A stretch of DNA of 5,684 nucleotides from an uncultured Brevundimonas sp. (GCF_943913055.1 NZ_CALTWS010000174.1:1-5684), one strand, 5' to 3'; counted from the stretch's first letter, positions 1 to 5,676 are shown. Translations and numbers: made by a program. Notes: generated by a model not told the origin, from the sequence alone.

Positions 1-231
1 GAACATCGACCAGAAGGGATCCTGAACCTGCTGGACGCCCCGGGCGGCGATGTTGACGACCGCCGGAGCGGCCTCGCGCACCACGGGGGCGAAGCTGGCT
101 TTCATCGACATGGAATCGCCGGGCATGACCCGGTTGTCGGCGAAGACGCCGTCCTGGGCCTTTGAGTCGTTCGGCTGGCCGCAGGCGGCGAGGGTCAGGG
201 CGAGGGCGGCGGCGGCGGTCAGCGTCTTCAT
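1..231 (-). CDS. HtrA/Do-like trypsin-fold serine protease, N-terminal fragment (probable lipoprotein)
   Basis: Only the first 77 codons are present; the gene continues beyond the left edge. Translating the minus strand from the ATG at 229-231 gives a short basic start (MKT), an Ala/Leu-rich hydrophobic stretch and a lipobox, LAAC, with Cys17 as the predicted lipidated residue. A linker follows, then FAPVVREAAPAVVNIAARG and DPFWSMF. The pattern 'apvv..aaPAVVNI' followed by 'DPF' is the usual mature N-terminus of periplasmic Do/HtrA proteases (DegP, DegQ, MucD), which degrade or refold damaged envelope proteins. The catalytic His-Asp-Ser triad and PDZ domains would lie outside the window, so activity cannot be judged. 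An in-frame ATG at 235-237 is an alternative start. I prefer 231 because a weak GGA lies 5 bases upstream and MKT is a typical signal-peptide opening. The gene lies 45 bp downstream of the MFS gene on the same strand with no hairpin between, so read-through is possible. Confidence 0.8.
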   Translation of the reverse strand, partial: MKTLTAAAALALTLAACGQPNDSKAQDGVFADNRVMPGDSMSMKASFAPVVREAAPAVVNIAARGVQQVQDPFWSMF

Positions 232-276
232 GGTCATCCGGATCAGATAGGTCGAACGTTCCCCCACGCAATCCAG

Positions 277-1614
277 CTACGGATTTTGGACGGGATCAAG
301 GCGGGCGACCGCGGCATCGTCGCGATCGGCCTTGCGTCCGACCACCCAGCCCACGAGCGCAGCCAGAAACAGGGTCACGGCGGCCAGGTAGAAGGCCAGT
401 CCCGGCTGGGTCATGACGCGCGTAACGAGCGCCAGCATCTGGGCGGGTGCCGCGTCCAGCGCACTGGCCAGCCACAGCCGGGTCGCCAGCGCCCCCTCAC
501 CGACCGAGATCGAATAGATCCAGCCAAAGAATAGAGGCGACATGACCCCGGCGATCGAGGCCACGCTCATGTTCGCGCCCTGCAGCTGGCCCTGCTCGTC
601 CTCACCGACACGGCGGGTCATCAGCGACTGCAATGTCGGCATGGCCAGACCCCAAAGGGCGTTGGGCAGCATGGCCAGGATGAAGATCAGGCCGGTCGGA
701 GCCCAGCCCATCAGGGCGATGCCCACTGTGCCGCCCAGAAGGCCGAAGACCATGACGCCCCGGTCTCCGAACCGCTTGACCAGCGGCCCGACGGCCACGC
801 CCTGCACCAGCATGTCCAGTACGCCCACCAGGGCCAGCAGCAGCCCGACCTCCTTGGGACCCCAGCCATAGCGCCAGGCGGCATACAGCACGAACACCGC
901 CGAAAAGACGTGGTGGGCGAAGTAGAGCAGGAAGTTCACGACCGCGAGGCCGCTGAGTTCCGCATGCCGCTTCAACAGGATCAACGATCCGACCGGATTG
1001 GCCCGCCGCCAGCTGAAGGCCATCCGCTTTTCGACGGGCAGGCTCTCGGGCAGGATGAACAGGCCATAGAAGAAGGCCACGCCCGACAGGCCGCCCGCGA
1101 CCCAGAACGGCAGGCGCGGATCGAAATCGCCCAGAAATCCGCCCAGGACCGGCCCCAGCACGAAGCCGCCGGAGAAGGCCGCACCGATCAGACCATAGGC
1201 CCGCGCCCGCTTCGCCGGCTCGGTGATGTCGGCCATATAGGCGTAGATGGTGGTGAAGCTGGACGAGGTGATGCCCGCGATGATCCGCCCCGCCGCCAGC
1301 CACCAGAGGTTCGGGGCCAGGGCCATCAGAACATAGTCCAGCGCAAGGCCGGCGCAGCTGATCAGGATGACGGGCCTGCGGCCGAACCGGTCGGACAGGG
1401 AGCCGATGATCGGCGAACAGATGAACTGCATCCCCGCCCACAGGGCGACGAAGACGCCGTTGATCACGCCCGCCCGCGCATTGGAGCCGACGAAACCCTC
1501 GATCAGCTGCGGCAGGACGGGAATGATGATCCCCATTGCCACGATGTCGAGCACGGCCGTCACGAAGATGAAGGCCAGAGCGGCGCGCCGCACCTTGGGA
1601 TTGGTCAGGGACAT
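277..1614 (-). CDS. TCR/Tet-family MFS drug:H+ antiporter
   Basis: A 445-residue inner-membrane protein with about 12 hydrophobic segments, expected to export small molecules in exchange for protons. It shows the drug-antiporter (DHA1) hallmarks. TM1 carries LDIVAMGIIIPVLP (Asp23). Motif A, GSLSDRFGRRP, is at 71-81 in the loop after TM2. LDYVLMALAP (Asp93) precedes AGRIIAGI (Arg110). Motif C, GGFVLGPVLGG, is at 149-159 in TM5. A second-half motif, KRFGDRG, is at 280-286. The spacing follows TetA proteins closely, but the residue aligning with the transport-critical Asp of TetA TM9 appears to be Gly295. The tetracycline label is therefore a family name and not a substrate call. The protein is about 40 residues longer than typical TetA, mostly between the last two TMs and in a charged tail. 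The ATG at 1612-1614 has an AGAAG Shine-Dalgarno (1621-1625) 6 bases upstream; the stop is TAG. It is divergent from the ABC operon. The substrate is unknown. Confidence 0.9.
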   Translation of the reverse strand: MSLTNPKVRRAALAFIFVTAVLDIVAMGIIIPVLPQLIEGFVGSNARAGVINGVFVALWAGMQFICSPIIGSLSDRFGRRPVILISCAGLALDYVLMALAPNLWWLAAGRIIAGITSSSFTTIYAYMADITEPAKRARAYGLIGAAFSGGFVLGPVLGGFLGDFDPRLPFWVAGGLSGVAFFYGLFILPESLPVEKRMAFSWRRANPVGSLILLKRHAELSGLAVVNFLLYFAHHVFSAVFVLYAAWRYGWGPKEVGLLLALVGVLDMLVQGVAVGPLVKRFGDRGVMVFGLLGGTVGIALMGWAPTGLIFILAMLPNALWGLAMPTLQSLMTRRVGEDEQGQLQGANMSVASIAGVMSPLFFGWIYSISVGEGALATRLWLASALDAAPAQMLALVTRVMTQPGLAFYLAAVTLFLAALVGWVVGRKADRDDAAVARLDPVQNP

Positions 1615-1673
1615 GGCCGGCTTCTAGCGCAGGAGACTGGGTGCCGAAACCGGCCGGTCGGGCTGGTCTCAAC

Positions 1674-1704
1674 ATTGCAGAAGCTTAATCTGCCAAGGTG
1701 TCAA
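1674..1704 (-). promoter_or_regulatory. Candidate promoter with internal dyad upstream of the MFS gene
   Basis: On the minus strand TTGACA (1699-1704) is a perfect -35 hexamer. The best -10 is TGCAAT (1674-1679, four of six matches to TATAAT), 19 bases away. That spacing is longer than the usual 16-18. The spacer contains an inverted repeat, GCAGA-N7-TCTGC (1677-1693), which overlaps the putative -10. Transcription would start near 1667, leaving a leader of about 50 nt before the MFS ATG. The hexamer and dyad are visible; promoter and operator function is inferred. No regulator gene is present in the window. Confidence 0.35.
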
Positions 1705-1732
1705 ACAGGCTTGTCAGCCACCGCACCGCCGG

Positions 1733-1746
1733 GCAGGTTCGCCTGC
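1733..1746 (+). promoter_or_regulatory. Hairpin covering the Shine-Dalgarno of the ABC ATPase gene
   Basis: GCAGG (1733-1737), TTCG (1738-1741) and CCTGC (1742-1746) form a perfect 5-bp stem with a UUCG loop ending directly before the ATG at 1747. The only Shine-Dalgarno-like element, AGG at 1735-1737, is in the left arm and would be paired. The loop-closing pair is G-C, not the extra-stable C(UUCG)G form, so the structure is probably of moderate stability. A role in limiting translation of the exporter is inference. Confidence 0.45.
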
Positions 1747-2649
1747 ATGAACGCTGTGATCGAAACACGGGGTCTGACCAAGACCTACGGCACCGTCCAC
1801 GCCCTGAACGGGCTGGACCTGACCATTCCCAAGGGTGGCGTCTATGGCGTTCTGGGGCCGAACGGGGCGGGCAAGTCGACCCTGTTCCGCATCCTTCTGG
1901 GACTGATCCGGCCGACGCAGGGCTCGGCCACCGTCATGGGCGGGGCCATCGGCGACATCGCCGCCATGCGCCGCATGGGCTCGATGATCGAGACGCCGCG
2001 CTATCCGCCCTATCTGACCGCGCGTCAGGCGCTGAAGTGGCTGGCGCTCAGCCACGGCATGGCCAACACCGTCGACATCCCGCGCTGGCTGGACCGGGTG
2101 GGCCTGAGCGAGGCGGCGGACCGGCGCGTGCGCGGTTTCTCCGTCGGCATGCTGCAACGGCTCGGTGTCGCCGCCGCCCTGCTGAACGAGCCGGAGCTGA
2201 TCATTCTCGATGAACCGACCAGCGGCATGGACCCGCCCGGCATTCAGGAGATGCGGGCCCTGATCCGCTCCCTGGCCCACGACGACGGCGTGACCGTGGT
2301 CCTGGCCAGCCACCAGCTGCTGGAAGTCCAGCGTGTCTGCGACCGCGTGGCGATCATGAACAAGGGCAAGCTGGTGCGCGAGGGTACGGTCAGCGAACTG
2401 ACCTCCATCGGCGAACGGCTCAGCCTGTCTGTCACCCCCATCGCTCGCGCGCTGGACGTGCTGGGCGCCAAAGGCAAGCACGAGGGCGACGCCGTCCTGG
2501 CCGACGTTCCGCGCAACGAGGGGCCGGCGGTCATCCGCGCCCTGGTTGAGGCCGGGATCGACATCAACGAAGCCCGCTGGGTCGGCACCGACCTGGAGAG
2601 CATCTTCTTTACCGAGACGGGCGCCGTCCAGACGCCGGAGGCCATCTGA
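1747..2649 (+). CDS. ABC-2 exporter ATP-binding protein (BcrA-like)
   Basis: A 300-residue cytoplasmic ATPase that would power the permease encoded next to it. A single nucleotide-binding domain covers about residues 4-210: Walker A GPNGAGKST (37-45), a Q-loop position occupied by Glu82 (MIETP), a signature region FSVGMLQR (131-138), Walker B LIILDEP (151-157), D-loop SGMD (159-162) and H-loop His189 (ASHQLLE). The loose signature in place of LSGGQ and the Q-loop Glu are usual in the BcrA/ABC-2 branch, so they do not suggest loss of activity. Residues 215-300 form a C-terminal tail of the kind common in this branch. The frame is open far upstream (from 910), but that extension is antisense to the MFS gene and low-complexity. 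The ATG at 1747 begins where homology to ABC ATPases begins (VIETRGLTKTYG). AGG at 1735-1737 is the only nearby Shine-Dalgarno. The stop, TGA at 2647-2649, overlaps the permease start. Substrate unknown: bacitracin-like peptides, other antibiotics or lipids are all possible. Confidence 0.93.
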   Translation: MNAVIETRGLTKTYGTVHALNGLDLTIPKGGVYGVLGPNGAGKSTLFRILLGLIRPTQGSATVMGGAIGDIAAMRRMGSMIETPRYPPYLTARQALKWLALSHGMANTVDIPRWLDRVGLSEAADRRVRGFSVGMLQRLGVAAALLNEPELIILDEPTSGMDPPGIQEMRALIRSLAHDDGVTVVLASHQLLEVQRVCDRVAIMNKGKLVREGTVSELTSIGERLSLSVTPIARALDVLGAKGKHEGDAVLADVPRNEGPAVIRALVEAGIDINEARWVGTDLESIFFTETGAVQTPEAI

Positions 2650-3515
2650 TGCTGCTAGACGCCATCCGCGCCGAAGGCTTCCGCCTGTCCAAGAGCCGCA
2701 CAACCTGGTTCTGGAGCGTCTTCTTCGCCCCCATCGTGACCCTGGCGCTCGGGGTGCTGGTCATGTTCGTGGTCAAGGCCAGCTCGGGCCAGATCACCTC
2801 GCAAGGGCAGATCCCGCCTGAGGTGGCGGAGATGATGTCCAAGGTCCCGATTAATCTGGCGACCGAAATCGTCACGGCGGCCGGGCGGCTGGACAGCATC
2901 CTGCTGCTGCCCTTCGTCCTGATCGGGGCGGCGACCCTGTATGCCGCCGACTATCGCTGGGAAACCTGGCGTCTGATCAGCGCGAGAAACACGCGCACCA
3001 ATCTGCTGCTGGGCAAGCTGGCGACCATCGCCATGCTGGGCTTGATCGCGCTGTTGGTCATGCTGCTGGCCAGTGTGGCCGAGGCGGTGGTCAAGGCCTC
3101 GATCTTCGCCCGCCCCCTGACGTTCGAGATGGAAGCCAAGGACATCGGCGGCTTCTTCGCCCTGGGCGGACTCGCGTTCCTGCGCGTGATCCAGTTCACC
3201 ATGCTGGGCATGCTGACGGCGGTCGTGACTCGTTCCCTGCTGGCCGCCCTGTTCGTGCCGCTGGTGATCGCCGTGGCCCAGGGCCTGTCGCCCCAGCTGT
3301 TCGGCAGCATGGCGATGAAGCCGGACGATTGGCTGCCCATGCTGGTCAATCCGGGCGCCTCCATGGATGCGCTGAAGGCCATCGCCTCGGGCGCGAGCGC
3401 CGCCCTGCCCGACGGCATCGCCATCAAGGCCTGGCTCAGCATGGCGCTGTGGACCCTGCTGCCCCTCCTCGGTGCCATCTTCTGGTTCAACCGGCAGGAC
3501 CTGTCGAAGGAATAG
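2649..3515 (+). CDS. ABC-2 type transporter permease
   Basis: A 288-residue membrane protein, the transmembrane partner of the ATPase just upstream. About six hydrophobic segments can be seen, near residues 20-43, 84-100, 124-148, 168-192, 196-213 and 262-280. A roughly 40-residue loop, probably extracytoplasmic, lies between the first two. After TM2 the stretch ADYRWETWRLISARNTRTN, followed by LLLGK (residues 100-123), matches the amphipathic cytoplasmic element seen in ABC-2 permeases ('yr.gTwrlll.r..sR..lllgK'), which contacts the ATPase. With one half-size permease, the exporter is probably two ATPases plus two permeases. The start codon shares its A with the TGA of the ATPase gene (TGATG at 2647-2651), and a strong GGAGG (2637-2641) sits 7 bases upstream, so translation is coupled. 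The stop is TAG at 3513-3515, 3 bp from the convergent acetyltransferase gene, with no terminator visible between them. Confidence 0.88.
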   Translation: MLLDAIRAEGFRLSKSRTTWFWSVFFAPIVTLALGVLVMFVVKASSGQITSQGQIPPEVAEMMSKVPINLATEIVTAAGRLDSILLLPFVLIGAATLYAADYRWETWRLISARNTRTNLLLGKLATIAMLGLIALLVMLLASVAEAVVKASIFARPLTFEMEAKDIGGFFALGGLAFLRVIQFTMLGMLTAVVTRSLLAALFVPLVIAVAQGLSPQLFGSMAMKPDDWLPMLVNPGASMDALKAIASGASAALPDGIAIKAWLSMALWTLLPLLGAIFWFNRQDLSKE

Positions 3516-3518
3516 GCC

Positions 3519-3983
3519 CTACAGCCGCTTTTCCATAAAGACATCGGCCCGCGCATAGGGCGTGGGTCGGGGTGGCAGGGCGACGAAACCGTAGCTGCGG
3601 TACAGGTGGCCCGCGACGGTCAGGGTGCTGCTGGTCTCCAGATAGAGGCGCGGGGCCCCTGCGGCCCGGGCCGTGGCCTCGCAGGTTTCCAGCAGGCGGC
3701 GCGACAGGCCAAGGCCGCGCGCTTCGGGCGTCACCGTCATCTTGGCGACCTCATAGCCGCCGTCGTCCATGGCCATCAGGGCGCAGCAGCCCAGGACCTG
3801 ACCGTCCCGCTCGACCATGAAGATGTGCCCGCCGGGATCGAGGATCGCGCCTTTCGGATCGTCGATGACCTTGCGGTCCTTGGCCTCGATCTCGAACCCG
3901 CCTTCCAGCAACCACGCGGTGTTCAGCGCGGACCAGGCGGGAGCGTGATCGGGGCGAAAAGGGACGATGCGGGGCTCGGTCAT
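3519..3983 (-). CDS. GNAT-family N-acetyltransferase
   Basis: A 154-residue cytoplasmic protein of usual single-domain GNAT length, expected to transfer an acetyl group from acetyl-CoA to an amine. The core fold is recognisable: IVPFRPDHAPAW at the N-terminus (beta1/alpha1), HIFMVERDGQVLGCCAL (53-69) as beta2-beta3, and YEVAKMTVTPEARGLGLSRRLL (77-98) as beta4 plus the acetyl-CoA loop. The loop reads R-G-L-G-L-S, so the last position of the R/Q-x-x-G-x-G/A consensus is Ser94. LYRSYGF (127-133) is the typical C-terminal motif. The acceptor cannot be predicted; small molecules, peptides and protein N-termini are all possible. The ATG at 3981-3983 has AGG (3992-3994) 8 bases upstream. The gene is downstream of rplQ on the same strand but behind its terminator, so it probably has its own promoter, which I could not identify with confidence in 3984-4066. 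Confidence 0.9.
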   Translation of the reverse strand: MTEPRIVPFRPDHAPAWSALNTAWLLEGGFEIEAKDRKVIDDPKGAILDPGGHIFMVERDGQVLGCCALMAMDDGGYEVAKMTVTPEARGLGLSRRLLETCEATARAAGAPRLYLETSSTLTVAGHLYRSYGFVALPPRPTPYARADVFMEKRL

Positions 3984-4066
3984 GCCGTTCGCCTACCTTC
4001 ACTGCATCTTGGCGACAAGCTACCCCTCGCGCTCATGCAACGAGCCGCCGCGCGGCGCCGATAGCG

Positions 4067-4101
4067 CCAAAAGAAAAGAGCGGCTGGATTGCTCCAGCCG
4101 C
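4067..4101 (-). terminator. Intrinsic terminator of the rpoA-rplQ operon
   Basis: GCGGCTGGA (4080-4088) and TCCAGCCGC (4093-4101) form a perfect 9-bp stem with a 4-base loop. Read on the minus strand, the stem is followed by CTCTTTTCTTTT (4068-4079), a U-rich tract. The plus strand has no comparable T run after the stem, so this terminates minus-strand transcription only. It begins 29 bp after the rplQ stop codon and separates rplQ from the GNAT gene. Confidence 0.88.
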
Positions 4102-4109
4102 CCTCAAAT

Positions 4110-4126
4110 CTTCGACAGGATCGAAG
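4110..4126 (-). other. Small hairpin in the rplQ 3' UTR
   Basis: CTTCGA (4110-4115) and TCGAAG (4121-4126) form a perfect 6-bp stem with a 5-base loop, 4 bp beyond the rplQ stop codon and about 8 bp before the terminator stem. It has no U tract of its own. It may protect the mRNA 3' end or simply be fortuitous. Confidence 0.45.
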
Positions 4127-4130
4127 AGGC

Positions 4131-4550
4131 TTACGCCTCGTCGTCGCCCTCGACCTCATAGACCGGACCGGAATCCAGGCCCTTGGCGTCGGCGTCGCGG
4201 TCGACGAACTCGATGACAGCCATCGGGGCGTTGTCGCCGTGGCGGAAGCCGGCCTTCATGATGCGGATGTAGCCGCCTTCACGCGAGGCGTAGCGGGTGC
4301 CGATCGTGTCGAACAGCTTGCCCACCTGGGTCACGTCGCGGACGTGGCTGATGGCTTGACGACGGGCGTGCAGGTCGCCGCGCTTGGCCAGGGTGACCAG
4401 CTTCTCGACGAAGGGGCGCAGCTCCTTGGCCTTGGGCAGGGTCGTCTTGATCTGCTCGTGCTTGATCAGCGACGCAGCCATGTTGGCGAACATGGCGGTC
4501 CGGTGTGCGCTGGTACGTCCCAGCTTGCGATAGGCGGCGCCGTGGCGCAT
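4131..4550 (-). CDS. rplQ: 50S ribosomal protein L17
   Basis: A 139-residue component of the large ribosomal subunit, located near the peptide exit side and required for 50S assembly. The N-terminal L17 signature is intact: MRHGAAYRKLGRTSAHR (1-17), AMFANMAASLIKHE (19-32), and IKTTLPKAKELRPFVEKL (34-51) followed by VTLAKRGD. The mid-region FDTIGTRYASREGGYIRI and the end of the core, APMAVIEFVDR, also match the family. It is about 12 residues longer than the E. coli protein because of an acidic tail ending VEGDDEA. The ATG at 4548-4550 has a strong AGGAGA (4558-4563) with 7-base spacing. It follows rpoA by 106 bp on the same strand, the standard bacterial order, and is the last gene of the operon before the terminator. 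Confidence 0.98.
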   Translation of the reverse strand: MRHGAAYRKLGRTSAHRTAMFANMAASLIKHEQIKTTLPKAKELRPFVEKLVTLAKRGDLHARRQAISHVRDVTQVGKLFDTIGTRYASREGGYIRIMKAGFRHGDNAPMAVIEFVDRDADAKGLDSGPVYEVEGDDEA

Positions 4551-4618
4551 CGGGGTCTCTCCTACTCAGTCCTGGTTCCCGCATACCGACGCGGGCCTGG
4601 GCCTTGTCCTTCTAACCG

Positions 4619-4648
4619 CTCCGCGACCCGAAAGGGTCTTGGGCGGAG
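4619..4648 (-). other. Long hairpin in the rpoA-rplQ intergenic RNA
   Basis: CTCCGC (4619-4624) pairs with GCGGAG (4643-4648), and inside it GACCC (4625-4629) pairs with GGGTC (4634-4638). This gives 11 bp in two helices, with a 4-base one-sided bulge (4639-4642) and a 4-base loop (4630-4633). On the transcribed minus strand it starts 8 bases after the rpoA stop codon. It is not followed by a U tract, so it should not terminate. The rplQ Shine-Dalgarno is about 55 bases further on and not directly covered. A role in mRNA processing or in setting relative rpoA and rplQ output is possible but unproven. Confidence 0.55.
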
Positions 4649-4656
4649 GGTTGAAA

Positions 4657-5676
4657 CTAGATCTGGTCGTCGAACTTCTTGGCCAGGTCTTCGATATTTT
4701 CGGGCGGCCAGTTGGGCACATCCATGCCCAGCGACAGACCCATGGTGGTCAGAACTTCCTTGATCTCGTTCAGCGACTTGCGGCCGAAGTTCGGGGTGCG
4801 AAGCATCTCGCCCTCGGTCTTCTGGATCAGGTCGCCGATGTAGACGATGTTGTCGTTCTTCAGGCAGTTGGCCGAACGGACCGACAGCTCCAGCTCGTCG
4901 ACCTTCTTCAGCAGGGCCGGGTTGAACGGCAGGTCAGGCTTGCCGTCGGCCGCCTCGACCGCCTTCTTGGGCTCGTCGAAGGTGATGAAGATCTGCAGCT
5001 GGTCCTGCAGGATGCGCGAGGCATAGGCCACGGCGTCCACGGGCGAGACGGCACCGTTGGTTTCGACTTCCAGGATCAGCTTGTCATAGTCCAGCGACTG
5101 GCCCTGACGGGTCGGCTCGACGCGATAGGCAACGCGCTTGACCGGCGAATACAGGGCGTCGACGGCGATCAGGCCGATCGGGGCGTCTTCCGGACGGTTG
5201 AATTCGGAAGCGACATAGCCCTTGCCGTTCTGGACGGTCAGTTCCATGCGGACCGAGGCGCCGTCGTCCAGCGTGCAGATCACGTGGTCGGGGTTCAGAA
5301 CCTCGATGTCGGCGGGCACGTCGATCTGGCCGGCGGTGACCGGGCCAGGGCCGGTAGCCTTCAGCGTCATGCGCTTGGGGCCCTCGGCATGCATGCGCAG
5401 CGCCAGTTGCTTGATGTTCAGGACGATGTCGACCACATCCTCGCGCACGCCTTCCAGCGACGAGAATTCATGGACCACGCCGTCGATCTGGATGGCGGTG
5501 ACAGCGGCGCCTTGCAGCGACGACAGCAGCACGCGGCGAAGCGCATTGCCCAGCGTCACGCCAAAGCCGCGCTCGAGAGGTTCGGCGACCAGGCGGGCCT
5601 TGCGCTGGGCGTCCGAGCCGGCCTCGACCTGGGGCTTTTCGGGACGGATCAGCTCTTGCCAGTTACGTTCGATCAT
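4657..5676 (-). CDS. rpoA: DNA-directed RNA polymerase subunit alpha
   Basis: A complete 339-residue alpha subunit, which dimerises to nucleate the beta-beta' core and binds UP elements and activators. The N-terminal domain (about 1-235) contains GFGVTLGNALRRVLLSS (37-53), the dimer and assembly region, FSSLEGVREDV (71-81), and LYSPVKRVAYRVEPTRQG (175-192). A flexible linker (about 236-250) leads to the C-terminal domain: ELSVRSANCLK (263-273), YIGDLIQKTE (279-288) and RTPNFGRKSLNEIKE (293-307), ending in NWPPENIEDL. Arg267, Asn270, Gly298, Lys300 and Ser301 correspond to the E. coli DNA-contacting residues Arg265, Asn268, Gly296, Lys298 and Ser299, so UP-element binding should be retained. 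The ATG at 5674-5676 gives the family-standard start MIERNWQELIRPEKP. Only 8 bp of upstream sequence remain in the window, so the Shine-Dalgarno and the upstream gene (usually rpsK) are not visible. The linker and C-terminal sequence closely resemble Caulobacter. Confidence 0.99.
   Translation of the reverse strand: MIERNWQELIRPEKPQVEAGSDAQRKARLVAEPLERGFGVTLGNALRRVLLSSLQGAAVTAIQIDGVVHEFSSLEGVREDVVDIVLNIKQLALRMHAEGPKRMTLKATGPGPVTAGQIDVPADIEVLNPDHVICTLDDGASVRMELTVQNGKGYVASEFNRPEDAPIGLIAVDALYSPVKRVAYRVEPTRQGQSLDYDKLILEVETNGAVSPVDAVAYASRILQDQLQIFITFDEPKKAVEAADGKPDLPFNPALLKKVDELELSVRSANCLKNDNIVYIGDLIQKTEGEMLRTPNFGRKSLNEIKEVLTTMGLSLGMDVPNWPPENIEDLAKKFDDQI

Noticed and set aside
244..271. Possible promoter for the HtrA-like gene: TTGCGT (266-271) and TATCTG (244-249) on the minus strand, 16 bases apart, or a GGAAC ECF-type -35 box at 258-262.
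   Set aside because: Both hexamers are weak and would leave almost no leader before the start codon. The GGAAC box has no matching -10 at the right distance. Read-through from the MFS gene is equally plausible.
1649..1658. Perfect 10-bp palindrome ACCGGCCGGT between the divergent genes.
   Set aside because: Short GC-only palindromes are common at this base composition, and it is not placed on a recognisable promoter element.
602..1675. A 357-codon minus-strand frame overlapping the MFS gene in another register.
   Set aside because: The product is Arg/Gly/Pro/Ala-rich and lacks membrane segments, while the 277-1614 frame gives a clean 12-TM exporter with motif A and motif C.
910..1746. An open frame on the plus strand extending the ABC ATPase upstream by 279 codons.
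   Set aside because: It is antisense to the well-supported MFS gene. Its translation is rich in Arg, Gln, Asp and Gly with no recognisable domain, and ABC homology begins only after the ATG at 1747. Long antisense frames are expected in high-GC coding DNA.
1714..2703. A 329-codon open frame on the minus strand opposite the ABC ATPase.
   Set aside because: It overlaps a gene with complete Walker A, Walker B, signature and H-loop motifs; the minus-strand product is low-complexity and matches no family I know.
4035..4040. TTGCAT on the minus strand as a -35 box for the GNAT gene.
   Set aside because: No acceptable -10 hexamer lies 16-18 bases downstream, so I did not annotate a promoter.
4089..4763. 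A 224-codon plus-strand frame opposite rplQ and the end of rpoA.
   Set aside because: It is antisense to two essential, fully conserved genes and spans the rplQ terminator; no family resemblance is visible.
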